64,000 nucleotides of DNA from an uncultured Pelagibacteraceae bacterium (GTDB lineage: Bacteria; Pseudomonadota; Alphaproteobacteria; Pelagibacterales; Pelagibacteraceae). Both the position numbers and the translations under genes were made by a program. The notes under the pieces were generated by a model. It searched no databases and was not told the origin of the DNA. It saw only the letters and a list, made by a program, of their open reading frames with translations. Below, piece by piece: positions 1 to 12,661 of the stretch. The stretch is taken from assembly GCA_902588835.1 (NCBI GenBank), contig CACIQQ010000003.1, forward strand, positions 1-64,000. Direction: 5' to 3'. Position 1 is the stretch's first letter, and each line of letters starts with the position of its first letter.

Positions 1-374
1 CATTTTCTTCCACTCAAGAGCTTATAGATACCAAGAAGAAAACTTTCTGGATTTTAGGAGGATTACCAAAAAAAGGGGATAAATTTACATTAAGTAAAAA
101 AGATTGTTTTAATTTAAGAGCCTATATATTTGGGAAAAATGCTGAGTTTTTTGTAAAAAGACTAAAGGATAAAGTTCATTATCAAAAGTTTAACAATATG
201 ATTTCTGCTATAAAGAAAATTAAAATTGACTTTAAAAAAGAACAGATGTCGAATGAAAAAATTATTCTTTTTAGTCCTGCTTCAGCTTCTTTTGATGATT
301 TTAAAAATTTCGAGGAAAGAGGAAGATATTTTAATTCTCAATTAAGAAAAATTGGTATTTACAGGAAAAAATGA
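1..374 (+). CDS. murD: UDP-N-acetylmuramoyl-L-alanine:D-glutamate ligase, C-terminal part (partial)
   Basis: The open frame enters from the left edge (first full codon at base 3) and stops with TGA at 372-374. About 123 residues are visible. They contain the C-terminal Mur-ligase motifs ILGGLPKKGDKF, the glycine-rich strand of the ligase C-domain, and LFSPASASFDDFKNFEERG, the typical MurD ending with the SPA(S/C)ASFDqF signature. MurD adds D-glutamate to UDP-MurNAc-L-Ala in the cytoplasm using ATP. Its stop overlaps the ftsW start in an ATGA junction, and the order murD-ftsW-murG-murC-murB-ddl-ftsQ is the classical dcw order, which supports the name. The N-terminal and central ATP-binding domains lie outside the window. 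Confidence 0.93.
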   Translation, partial: FSSTQELIDTKKKTFWILGGLPKKGDKFTLSKKDCFNLRAYIFGKNAEFFVKRLKDKVHYQKFNNMISAIKKIKIDFKKEQMSNEKIILFSPASASFDDFKNFEERGRYFNSQLRKIGIYRKK

Positions 375-1477
375 ATTTTTCGTTATATAATTGGTGGAAA
401 GATATAGATAAATTTTTATTTTTTTTAATAATCTTATTAATTTCTTTAGGTATTTTTTTTTCACTTGTTTCAACTTCTTTAATTGCCTCTACCAAACTTG
501 AGACAACAAGTTATTACTTTTTTTTTAAGCAATTTGTTTATACTCTGTTAGGAATTTTCACAATTTTCTTTTTTTCCTTACTTGAAGAAAAAACTTTTTA
601 TAAATTGTCACTAGTTTCTTTTTTGATAATATTTTGTGCTTTAATTTTAGTCCCGATTATTGGTGTGGAGGTTAAAGGCTCTAAAAGATGGTTAGATATA
701 TTCTTTTTTCCAAGGTTCCAACCAATCGAAATACTTAAACCATTTTTAATAATCATACTATCAATGATACTTACATCTGAAAAATATTCTAATAAGTATG
801 CAAGATATCTTTTTAGTTTGATTGCAATCATTCCAATTATCCTTTTACTATTTTTGCAGCCAGATATTGGTCAAACATTATTAGTATTATGTCTTTGGAT
901 AAGTCTCATATTTGTTTCAGGTATAAATCTTATATTTTTAATACTTTTTGTAATAATCGGTTTATGCACTCTGTTTTTGATGATTAATTTTATCCCGAAA
1001 TTGAATTATATAAAATTTAGGATTGAATCATTCTTTGATGTGACCTCAAAAGGAAATTATCAGTCTGAGAGAGCATCAGAAGCAATTATGAGCGGGGGTT
1101 TTTTTGGAAAAGGTATTGGAGAAGGCACTCTGAATGTTAGAGTACCAGAGGCTCACACAGATTACGTTATTGCCGTAATAGCCGAGGAATTTGGAATAAT
1201 ATCAATAATAGGAATTATTCTAATATTTCTATGTCTTATTTTTAGAGTTTTCAAAAAAGTATCATCCATAGAAAATGAATGTTTTAAATTAATACTTGTA
1301 GGCTCTGTAATGTTAATTCTTTTTCAAGTTTTAGTTCATATTGGAGTAAATATTAGATTTTTACCTACAACAGGAATGACTTTGCCATTTCTTAGTTATG
1401 GAGGTTCCTCTATAATTAGTTCCTCAATATTAATAGGAATAATTTTAAATTTAACAAAGAGAAAAATAAATAAATGA
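371..1477 (+). CDS. ftsW: SEDS-family cell division glycosyltransferase FtsW
   Basis: A 368-residue polytopic membrane protein with about ten hydrophobic segments. SEDS hallmarks are visible: GSKRWLDIFFFPRFQPIEILKP after the second quarter, the large periplasmic loop with GNYQSERASEAIMSGGFFG, the EAHTDYVIAVIAEEFG motif, and the C-terminal LPFLSYGGSS. FtsW polymerises lipid II into septal glycan together with a class B PBP (FtsI, not in this window). It overlaps murD by 4 bases and murG by 4 bases, so translation is probably coupled. The location inside dcw separates it from the second SEDS protein of the window, RodA at 42,655, which sits beside mrdA. Length is normal for the family. Confidence 0.95.
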   Translation: MNFSLYNWWKDIDKFLFFLIILLISLGIFFSLVSTSLIASTKLETTSYYFFFKQFVYTLLGIFTIFFFSLLEEKTFYKLSLVSFLIIFCALILVPIIGVEVKGSKRWLDIFFFPRFQPIEILKPFLIIILSMILTSEKYSNKYARYLFSLIAIIPIILLLFLQPDIGQTLLVLCLWISLIFVSGINLIFLILFVIIGLCTLFLMINFIPKLNYIKFRIESFFDVTSKGNYQSERASEAIMSGGFFGKGIGEGTLNVRVPEAHTDYVIAVIAEEFGIISIIGIILIFLCLIFRVFKKVSSIENECFKLILVGSVMLILFQVLVHIGVNIRFLPTTGMTLPFLSYGGSSIISSSILIGIILNLTKRKINK

Positions 1478-2538
1478 GCTCTATGATAATTAGTACTGGC
1501 GGGACAGGAGGGCACGTTATACCAGCTAAGGTATTTTATGATTATTTTAAGGAAAAATTTAATGTAAAAATAATTTCAGATAAAAGAGGTCTAAATTTCA
1601 TTGAAAAAGAAAATTATAATGTAAACGAAATTCATATCCCACAATTTAAAAAAAATTTTAGTATTTTAATATTTCCTTTTTTTTTAATTGCTTCATTTTT
1701 AAAATCCTTATTTTTCCTTAAAAAGGAAAATCCAAAATTGCTCTTATCTACAGGCGGATATATGAGTATTCCACACTGCTTAGCAGCAAGAATTTTAAAT
1801 ATTAAAATATTCCTTTTTGAACCCAATTTAGTAATTGGGAGATCTAATTTATTATTATTAAGATTTTGCAAAAAAATATTTGCTTATGAAACTAATTTAA
1901 AAAATTTACCCTCAAAATTTTTGTATAAACTTAAAGTAATTAAACCCATAGTTAGAAAAGAATTTTTGAAACAAAAAAAAATCTCACCATCTGATAAAGA
2001 ATTAAAAGTTTTAATAATTGGAGGAAGTCAAACAGCAAAAAAATTAGACACTATTTTTCTTAAAGATTTTTTAAGAATCTCAAAGATGATAAATCTAACC
2101 ATATATCACCAAACTAGTGAATCTAACCAAGAATATCTAAAAAATTTTTATGAAAAAAATAGTATTACAAATAAAGTTTTTACTTTTGAAGATAAATTAA
2201 GTGAAATTATGTCATTGTGTGATTTTGCAATTACACGTGCTGGAGCATCTACCTTGTCAGAATTAGTCTCTTTAAAGATCCCATTTCTAGCAATTCCTTT
2301 TCCCTTTTCAAAAGATGATCACCAATATTTTAATGCAAAATTTTATGTGGATAAAAATTTTGGTTGGCTTATTAATGAACATGAGATTTTTGAAAACTAT
2401 TTTTATCAGTTTTATGAAAAAAATATTCATAACAAACAAATGTTAGATAACAAAGTAGAAAAAATGAGTAATTTTATTTTTGAAGGATCATGGTCTGAAA
2501 ACCTTAATATGATAGAACAAACTTTACATGAAAATTAA
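1474..2538 (+). CDS. murG: UDP-GlcNAc:lipid I N-acetylglucosaminyltransferase MurG
   Basis: A 354-residue GT-B glycosyltransferase that converts lipid I to lipid II at the inner face of the cytoplasmic membrane. The N-terminal donor/acceptor loop STGGTGGHVIPA (residues 7-18) and the C-terminal donor-binding part (ITRAGASTLSELVSLKIPFLAIPFPFSKDDHQ split over residues about 252-285) are characteristic. A hydrophobic patch near residues 65-80 (ILIFPFFLIASF) fits the membrane-association surface. The ATG used overlaps the ftsW stop; ATG codon 4 is an alternative that would start directly before the conserved strand. The gene overlaps murC by 11 bases. Confidence 0.95.
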   Translation: MSSMIISTGGTGGHVIPAKVFYDYFKEKFNVKIISDKRGLNFIEKENYNVNEIHIPQFKKNFSILIFPFFLIASFLKSLFFLKKENPKLLLSTGGYMSIPHCLAARILNIKIFLFEPNLVIGRSNLLLLRFCKKIFAYETNLKNLPSKFLYKLKVIKPIVRKEFLKQKKISPSDKELKVLIIGGSQTAKKLDTIFLKDFLRISKMINLTIYHQTSESNQEYLKNFYEKNSITNKVFTFEDKLSEIMSLCDFAITRAGASTLSELVSLKIPFLAIPFPFSKDDHQYFNAKFYVDKNFGWLINEHEIFENYFYQFYEKNIHNKQMLDNKVEKMSNFIFEGSWSENLNMIEQTLHEN

Positions 2539-3928
2539 TCTAGGAAAAAAAGAAATAATCCATTTTATTGGCATAGGAGGCATTGGTATGAGTGGATTGG
2601 CATTAATAATGAAACAACTTGGTTTTAAAATACAAGGAAGTGATATTTCAGTAAATAAAAACATTGAAAGACTAAAAAAAAGTAATATTAAAATTTTTAC
2701 AAAACACAAAATTTCCAATCTAAATAAGGCTAATATTATTGTCATATCCTCAGCAATTAAAAATAATAATATTGAGTTAAATACAGCTAAGAAAAAAAAT
2801 TTACCAATTTACAAAAGAGGAGACATGCTTGCACACATGACCTCATTAAAAAAAAATATTGTTGTTGCAGGTTCACATGGAAAAACTACCACAACTTCAT
2901 TAATTGCAAATGTTTTTTCAAAAGCCAAATTAGATCCTACAATAATAAACGGAGGTGTGATAAATTCAATTAACAACTCAGCTAAATTAGGTAAAAGTGA
3001 ATGGTGTGTACTTGAGTCTGATGAGTCTGATGGTAGTTTTATTAAAGTCCCATTCACTTATTCAATTATTACTAATATCGACAGAGAGCATATGGATTTT
3101 TATAAATCTGAGGATAATTTAAAAAAACATTTTGAAAAATTTATTTCAAACGTTCCTTCTTTCGGGAAAGCATTTTTGTGTATTGATGACGTCAATAATA
3201 GAAGTTTACTTAAAAAAAATCTTGTTAAAAACTATTTTACTTATGGTGTTAATAAAGATTCTAATTTTCGAATTACAAATATAAAGTACAAATTAAATAG
3301 ATCAATTTTTGATTTAATAATAAAAATACCCAATAAAAAAAAGATAAGTGTCAACAATATAGAAATCCCTTTAATTGGATTTCATAATATAAGCAATGCG
3401 GCTGCAACATTTGCATTAACTTCTCATATAGGAATATCTACAAGCTTAATAAAAAAAAGCCTCAAAGATTTTCAAGGGGTTGAAAGAAGGTTTAATAAAG
3501 TTTTTGATTTTAATGGTGTAACTTTTTTTGATGATTATGCTCATCACCCAACTGAAATTAAAGAAGTTTTAAATGGTGTAAAAAAAAGCTTTTTAAACAA
3601 AAAAGTCATATCTATTTTTCAACCACACAGAATTTCAAGACTAAATGATTTAAGTAATGATTTTAGCAAATCATTTAAAAATTCAGATCAAGTATTGTTA
3701 TGCCCTGTTTATAAGGCAGGCGAAAAAATTAAATTGAAATTTAAATATGAAAAATTTGCTAAAGATATATCAAAAAATTCAAAGGCGTTAGTAATTATGG
3801 TTAATCAAAAACAAGACCTTGTAAATTTCTTCAAAAACAATTTAAAAGGAAATGAAATTGTAATTGGAATGGGCGCTGGATCAATATCTGGATGGTTAAA
3901 AGAGCTTAAAAATTTTCTTAAACAATGA
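2528..3928 (+). CDS. murC: UDP-N-acetylmuramate--L-alanine ligase MurC
   Basis: A 466-residue three-domain Mur ligase that adds the first amino acid, L-Ala, to UDP-MurNAc. The N-terminal UDP-binding Rossmann-like strand is HFIGIGGIGMSG (residues 12-23). The ATP-binding loop GSHGKTTTT spans residues 115-123. The central ESDESDGSF and the ligase C-domain DDYAHHPTEI are MurC-specific signatures. Length matches the family (about 460-490). It starts inside the last codons of murG and its TGA overlaps the murB start codon, so the mur genes form one translationally coupled run. Confidence 0.96.
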   Translation: MKINLGKKEIIHFIGIGGIGMSGLALIMKQLGFKIQGSDISVNKNIERLKKSNIKIFTKHKISNLNKANIIVISSAIKNNNIELNTAKKKNLPIYKRGDMLAHMTSLKKNIVVAGSHGKTTTTSLIANVFSKAKLDPTIINGGVINSINNSAKLGKSEWCVLESDESDGSFIKVPFTYSIITNIDREHMDFYKSEDNLKKHFEKFISNVPSFGKAFLCIDDVNNRSLLKKNLVKNYFTYGVNKDSNFRITNIKYKLNRSIFDLIIKIPNKKKISVNNIEIPLIGFHNISNAAATFALTSHIGISTSLIKKSLKDFQGVERRFNKVFDFNGVTFFDDYAHHPTEIKEVLNGVKKSFLNKKVISIFQPHRISRLNDLSNDFSKSFKNSDQVLLCPVYKAGEKIKLKFKYEKFAKDISKNSKALVIMVNQKQDLVNFFKNNLKGNEIVIGMGAGSISGWLKELKNFLKQ

Positions 3929-4830
3929 ACATGCAAGAATTTAAAATCTTTAAAGATCAAAATAATTCTAATCTAAAATTTGATTTCTCTCTTAAAAATT
4001 TGAATTGGATGAATATTGGTGGATCAGCAAAGGTTTTTTTTAAACCAGAAAATTTAAAAGAGCTAATAAGTTTTTTAAAAATAGTACCAAAATATAAAAA
4101 ACATGTTTTAGGAGCGGGATCTAATCTTTTAATTAGTGAAAAATTGGGGGAAAAAATTTTTATTAAGTTAGGTAAAAATTTTAGCAATATTTCATTAATT
4201 GATGATAATAAATTAATTGCTGGATGTTCTTCTTTAGATAAAAATGTTTCTGACTTTGCTTGTGAAAATGGTTTATCTGGTTTAGAATTTTTATCCTGTA
4301 TTCCAGGCTCCGTAGGAGGTGGGATTAGAATGAATTCTGGATGTTTCGGGTCAGAATTTAAAGACTTTTTAGTTTCAATTCAGGTAGTAGATTTTGAAGG
4401 AAAAGTAAGTTCGATTAGAACAAAGGATATTATTTTTGGTTATAGAGAGTGCAATTTGCCTAATGATTTAATCTTCTTAAGTGCAACATTTGAATGTAAA
4501 AAAAGTAGTAAGGAATTAATAAGAAAAGAAATTGAAAGATTAAAAAAGCTAAAAGAATCATCTCAACCTCTTAGAGTCAAAACTGGAGGGAGCACTTTTA
4601 AAAATCCAGTCAAAAGCACCGAAAGAAAAGTTTGGGAACTTATTCGTGAAAGTGTGCCCGAAGATATTAGTTTTGGAGATGCTAAAATTTCATCTAAACA
4701 TAGTAATTTCTTCGTTAATTCAAAAAATGCCTCTTTTTCTGAAATGAACAAGTTGATTAATTTTGTAAGAGATGAAGTCAAAAAAAAAACAGGCATATCT
4801 TTAGATCTTGAGATAGAAATAATAGAATAG
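3925..4830 (+). CDS. murB: UDP-N-acetylenolpyruvoylglucosamine reductase MurB
   Basis: A 301-residue FAD flavoprotein that reduces enolpyruvyl-UDP-GlcNAc to UDP-MurNAc with NADPH. Visible features are the FAD-binding start NWMNIGGSAKVFFKP, the LGAGSNLLIS loop, the GLEFLSCIPGSVGGGIRMNSG block containing the PCMH-type flavin contacts, and the late GGSTFKNP motif with the catalytic Ser region of type I/IIb enzymes. The reported start ATG overlaps the murC stop; ATG codon 3 is also possible. Two bases of the murB stop region abut the ddl ATG (no gap). Confidence 0.95.
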   Translation: MNMQEFKIFKDQNNSNLKFDFSLKNLNWMNIGGSAKVFFKPENLKELISFLKIVPKYKKHVLGAGSNLLISEKLGEKIFIKLGKNFSNISLIDDNKLIAGCSSLDKNVSDFACENGLSGLEFLSCIPGSVGGGIRMNSGCFGSEFKDFLVSIQVVDFEGKVSSIRTKDIIFGYRECNLPNDLIFLSATFECKKSSKELIRKEIERLKKLKESSQPLRVKTGGSTFKNPVKSTERKVWELIRESVPEDISFGDAKISSKHSNFFVNSKNASFSEMNKLINFVRDEVKKKTGISLDLEIEIIE

Positions 4831-5742
4831 ATGAAAAAAAGGATTCTTATTCTCGGGGGTGGTATCTCAGGAGAAAGATCTATTAGTCTCAAAACTGCAA
4901 AAGCAGTGAAGAAAAGTATTAAAAAAAAATATAATTGTAGAATAGTTGAACCTGATGAAAATTTGACAAAAAATATTGAAAAATTTTCTCCTCATGTTGT
5001 TTTTAACGCTTTGCACGGTAGATTTGGTGAAGATGGTTTCATTCAAACTTATTTAGAGAGCAAAGGTCTAAAGTACACCCATTCGGGTGTTCTATCATCT
5101 ATGATGGCGATGGATAAAGAAATTTCAAAAAAAATATTTGTTAAAAATAGGATTTTAACACCAAAATTCTTAAAGATAAAAACAGATTTAGATAAAAAAA
5201 AAATAATTAAATTATTAAAAAAAAAAATAAATTTTCCAGTCGTTATTAAACCAATAAATGAAGGATCAAGTTTAGGTGTTTATATTTGTAATGAAAAAAA
5301 TATTATTCAAAATTTAAATAAACTTAAATCCTATGATGAAATTTTAGTAGAAGAATTTATACCAGGACGAGAAATTCAAGTTGCAATTCTTGGTAAAAAA
5401 AAACTAGGAGCTATAGAGTTAAAACCTAAAAGAAAGTTTTATGATTATAAAGCTAAGTATAGTTCTAAGGCAAAAACAAAACATATAATTCCAGTAAATA
5501 TTAAAGCAAATGAATATAAAAATGTAATGAACACAGCACTTAAAGCTCATAAAGTATTAAAGTGCAGAGGAGTTACTCGATCTGACTTCAAATTTCATAA
5601 TGGAAAGTTTTATCTTTTAGAGACCAACACTCAACCAGGAATGACAAATCTTTCATTAGTGCCAGAAATAGCATTATATCACGGAATGAATTTCTTTTCA
5701 TTAATAGACTGGATTATTAAAGATGCTTCAAAAAATAGATAA
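4831..5742 (+). CDS. ddl: D-alanine--D-alanine ligase
   Basis: A 303-residue ATP-grasp enzyme that makes the D-Ala-D-Ala dipeptide of peptidoglycan stems. The N-terminus ILGGGISGERSISL is the Ddl signature (GGxSxE). The middle has HGRFGEDGFIQTYLE, FPVVIKPINEGSSLGV and VEEFIPGREIQVAIL. The C-terminus RSDFKFHNGKFYLLETNTQPGMT carries the metal-binding Glu and Asn residues. It begins directly after the murB stop and shares its last 20 bases with the ftsQ start. A single ddl in the dcw cluster corresponds to the DdlB position. Confidence 0.95.
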   Translation: MKKRILILGGGISGERSISLKTAKAVKKSIKKKYNCRIVEPDENLTKNIEKFSPHVVFNALHGRFGEDGFIQTYLESKGLKYTHSGVLSSMMAMDKEISKKIFVKNRILTPKFLKIKTDLDKKKIIKLLKKKINFPVVIKPINEGSSLGVYICNEKNIIQNLNKLKSYDEILVEEFIPGREIQVAILGKKKLGAIELKPKRKFYDYKAKYSSKAKTKHIIPVNIKANEYKNVMNTALKAHKVLKCRGVTRSDFKFHNGKFYLLETNTQPGMTNLSLVPEIALYHGMNFFSLIDWIIKDASKNR

Positions 5743-6397
5743 GAAAAAATATATTTTTTTTTACTTAATCGCTTTTCTAATTTTATCCTCAATACATAAT
5801 TCAAATTTTAAAAATAACAATTTTTTTTCCATAAAAAAAATTGATGTAGTTGGACTAAATAAATCAAAGAACCTTCTTCTAGAGAATAAGCTTGTAGATT
5901 TCATTGGATATAATATTTTTACTTTGGAAAAGGAGTCATTTAAATTTATAAATTCTATAAATTTTATAAAAGATTATAACATAAAAAAAATATACCCGAA
6001 TAAACTAAAAGTTTATTTGGAACCAGTTAAAGCAATAAGTATTGTTAATCATTTAGATAAATTTTTTATTTTAGGAAACAATGGAAAAATAATTGATTTA
6101 GATAATATACCAATTAATGTACCCAAAGTAACTGGAACAAGTGATATTAAAAAAGTTTTTCAAATTTTGAAAATGATTGATAAATCAAATTTTAATATTG
6201 AAAATATAAAGAACATAGAATTTTTTCAAAGTGAGAGAGTAGATATTGAACTTATAAATAAAAAGAAAATTAGGTTTCCAATAAATTACACAGTAGATAA
6301 TTTTAATTTTGCTCTGAAACTTTTAGATGATGATAGATATAGTAAATCAAAAACTTTAGATTTAAGAATTCCTAACAAGGTAATAACTTATGACTAA
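5723..6397 (+). CDS. ftsQ: Divisome bitopic protein FtsQ
   Basis: A 224-residue protein with one N-terminal membrane span (about residues 9-25, IFFYLIAFLILSSI) and a periplasmic part. The segment FFSIKKIDVVGLNKSKN begins the POTRA domain, and KKIYPNKLKVYLEPVKAISIVNH is the typical FtsQ/DivIB beta-domain strand (YPnrL.v.v.er.aia). FtsQ links the early cytoplasmic divisome to FtsL/FtsB and FtsW/FtsI. Sequence conservation in the family is low, so the call rests on topology, POTRA-like motif and position between ddl and the FtsA-like gene. It overlaps ddl by 20 bases and the next gene by 8. Confidence 0.88.
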   Translation: MLQKIDKKKYIFFYLIAFLILSSIHNSNFKNNNFFSIKKIDVVGLNKSKNLLLENKLVDFIGYNIFTLEKESFKFINSINFIKDYNIKKIYPNKLKVYLEPVKAISIVNHLDKFFILGNNGKIIDLDNIPINVPKVTGTSDIKKVFQILKMIDKSNFNIENIKNIEFFQSERVDIELINKKKIRFPINYTVDNFNFALKLLDDDRYSKSKTLDLRIPNKVITYD

Positions 6398-7094
6398 TAA
6401 GGTATTTCAATCTTTCTATCTTGCAATAATTGGCCACAACCTTCATATAGACTATTTTAATTCCGAAGACGAGAATTCTCATCATAAAAAAAAATATTTA
6501 ATGCCAGATACTTTAGATGATAATTTAAATTTAACTATTTTAACAAAGTTTATTTTGGAAAAAGTAAAAGATTTTGAAAAAGATGTAGGTAGTTTCATTG
6601 AAAAAGTAAATTTAATTACAGATGCTAAGTATGATCAATTTTCCTTAAGTTTAAAAAATAAATATAATTCTAGTAAAACAAAAGATACTGATGTTGTTAG
6701 ATTAATAAGTGATGCCAAAAAACTTATTAACAGAAATAATAAAAATTGTTTTATATTACATATATTAGTCGATAAATATATTATTGATGGGAAAGAATAT
6801 TCTGATTTTCCAGAAAATCTTAACTATGAAGAATTTATTATAGACTTAAGCTTCATAACAGTTCAAAATTCAATTGTTAAAACTTTAAATAGAATTCTTA
6901 AAGATTGTAATGTTGAAGTTGTAAAAATTATAAGTCATCAATATGCGAGTAAATTTGGAGATAGTAGCGATACAAGTCCTTGTGTTGCTGGAAAGAGAGT
7001 AATCGACGGTGTTAATCCGTCAGAGGTTATAATGCATAAAGTGCATACTAAAAGCCAAGGTTTATTTGAGAAAATGTTCAATTTTTTTGGTTAA
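6390..7094 (+). CDS. Reduced FtsA-like protein: SHS2 (1C) domain without the actin-type ATPase core
   Basis: A 234-residue protein in the exact ftsA position (after ftsQ). The stretch from about residue 50 to 188 can be matched to FtsA: an acidic helix like the 'VEaAE' helix, IEKVNLITDAKYDQFS, then DVVRLISDAKK, FILHILVDKYIIDGKEYSDF (compare FtsA ilHviPqeY.iDgq.gi..P) and IIDLSFITVQNSIVKTLNRI (compare the hlitch...nlvkave strand-helix). Full FtsA is usually about 400-430 residues and continues with the phosphate-binding DIGGGTTD motif and subdomains 2A/2B. Here the protein instead ends about 45 residues later with a short amphipathic helix, SQGLFEKMFNFFG, resembling the FtsA C-terminal membrane-targeting helix. 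The match is by eye and is inference; the missing ATPase motifs are directly seen. It overlaps ftsQ by 8 bases and is followed by lpxC, with no ftsZ between. Confidence 0.7.
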   Translation: MTNKVFQSFYLAIIGHNLHIDYFNSEDENSHHKKKYLMPDTLDDNLNLTILTKFILEKVKDFEKDVGSFIEKVNLITDAKYDQFSLSLKNKYNSSKTKDTDVVRLISDAKKLINRNNKNCFILHILVDKYIIDGKEYSDFPENLNYEEFIIDLSFITVQNSIVKTLNRILKDCNVEVVKIISHQYASKFGDSSDTSPCVAGKRVIDGVNPSEVIMHKVHTKSQGLFEKMFNFFG

Positions 7095-7161
7095 ATCTTG
7101 TATTGTTTTGTAACATAACTTGTTTTTTCTTTAATTTTTCAAATGAATATAAGTGCTTCTG

Positions 7162-8082
7162 ATGTCAATTTTAAAACAAAAAACCTTAAAAAAAGCAATA
7201 AGTCTATCAGGTGTGGGCTTGCACTCTGGTAAAAAAGTTAACATCAAATTGATACCTCAAAGTCCTAATACTGGAATATATTTTAAAAGAACTGATTTAA
7301 AAACTGACAATCTTATCTATCCGAGTGTATTTAATGTCTCAAGCGCTTCTTACTGTACAAAGATTTCAAATGAGTATGGTGTTTCTGTCTCTACTATAGA
7401 GCATTTAATGGCAGCACTATATGGGAAAGGGGTAGATAATTTATTAATAGAGATTGATACTGAAGAAGTTCCAATACTTGACGGATCATCAAAAAATTTT
7501 GTTGAAGCAATTAATTCTATAGGTTTGGAAATAAGTGACCAACCAATTAAGATAATAATTATTGATAAAGAGGTGGTTTATAAAGAAGGTAAAAAGTCTA
7601 TTTCTTTTAAACCAAGCAAAATAAGTTTGGAAATTGATTTTGAGATTAATTTTAAGAACGAGTTAATCAATACCCAAAAAAATAACATTAACATTTATAT
7701 GGATGATTTAACGGACATGTATAATTCTAGAACATTTTGTTTGTACGAGGATATAGAGAAACTTAAGAATATAAATCTTGCTAAGGGTGGTTCTTTAGAA
7801 AACGCAATTGTTGTTAAACAAAATAAAATTTTGAATAAAGAAAAACTTAGAAATGAAAAAGAATTTGTAAATCACAAAATATTAGATTGTTTGGGTGATT
7901 TATATTTATCAGGATTTAAAATGGTTGGTAAAATTACCTCTTGCCAAGGTGGTCATAATATCACCAATCAAGGTTTGAGAAAATTACTAAGTAAAAATGA
8001 AAATTTCTCAATTATTGAGCTAAAAGAGAAAAATATTCCGCATTCCTTTTTGAACAAGAATATCCTAAAATCTATAGCATAA
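7162..8082 (+). CDS. lpxC: UDP-3-O-acyl-N-acetylglucosamine deacetylase LpxC
   Basis: A 306-residue zinc deacetylase for the committed step of lipid A synthesis. The zinc ligands are visible: H81 in STIEHLMAAL, and H238/D242 in HKILDCLGDL; the catalytic His is H265 in GGHNITNQ. The numbering almost equals the E. coli enzyme, so the protein is complete. An in-frame GTG at 7153 would add three residues, but the ATG at 7162 gives the usual N-terminus (SILKQKTLKKAISLSGVGLH). lpxC at the end of dcw normally follows ftsZ; here it follows the FtsA-like gene by 67 bases. Presence of LpxC implies a lipid A outer membrane. Confidence 0.95.
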   Translation: MSILKQKTLKKAISLSGVGLHSGKKVNIKLIPQSPNTGIYFKRTDLKTDNLIYPSVFNVSSASYCTKISNEYGVSVSTIEHLMAALYGKGVDNLLIEIDTEEVPILDGSSKNFVEAINSIGLEISDQPIKIIIIDKEVVYKEGKKSISFKPSKISLEIDFEINFKNELINTQKNNINIYMDDLTDMYNSRTFCLYEDIEKLKNINLAKGGSLENAIVVKQNKILNKEKLRNEKEFVNHKILDCLGDLYLSGFKMVGKITSCQGGHNITNQGLRKLLSKNENFSIIELKEKNIPHSFLNKNILKSIA

Positions 8083-8105
8083 GATTCTCAATAACAAAGA
8101 ATCTT
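8081..8105 (+). repeat. Perfect inverted repeat (hairpin) between lpxC and bamD
   Basis: Eight-base perfect stem AAGATTCT / AGAATCTT with a 9-base loop, overlapping the lpxC stop codon. No T-tract follows on either strand, so it is not a canonical intrinsic terminator. It may stabilise the upstream transcript or partly separate lpxC from bamD expression; this is inference. Confidence 0.5.
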
Positions 8106-8118
8106 AAAGCTATTATTT

Positions 8119-12657
<4,539 letters not shown>

Positions 12658-12661
<4 letters not shown>

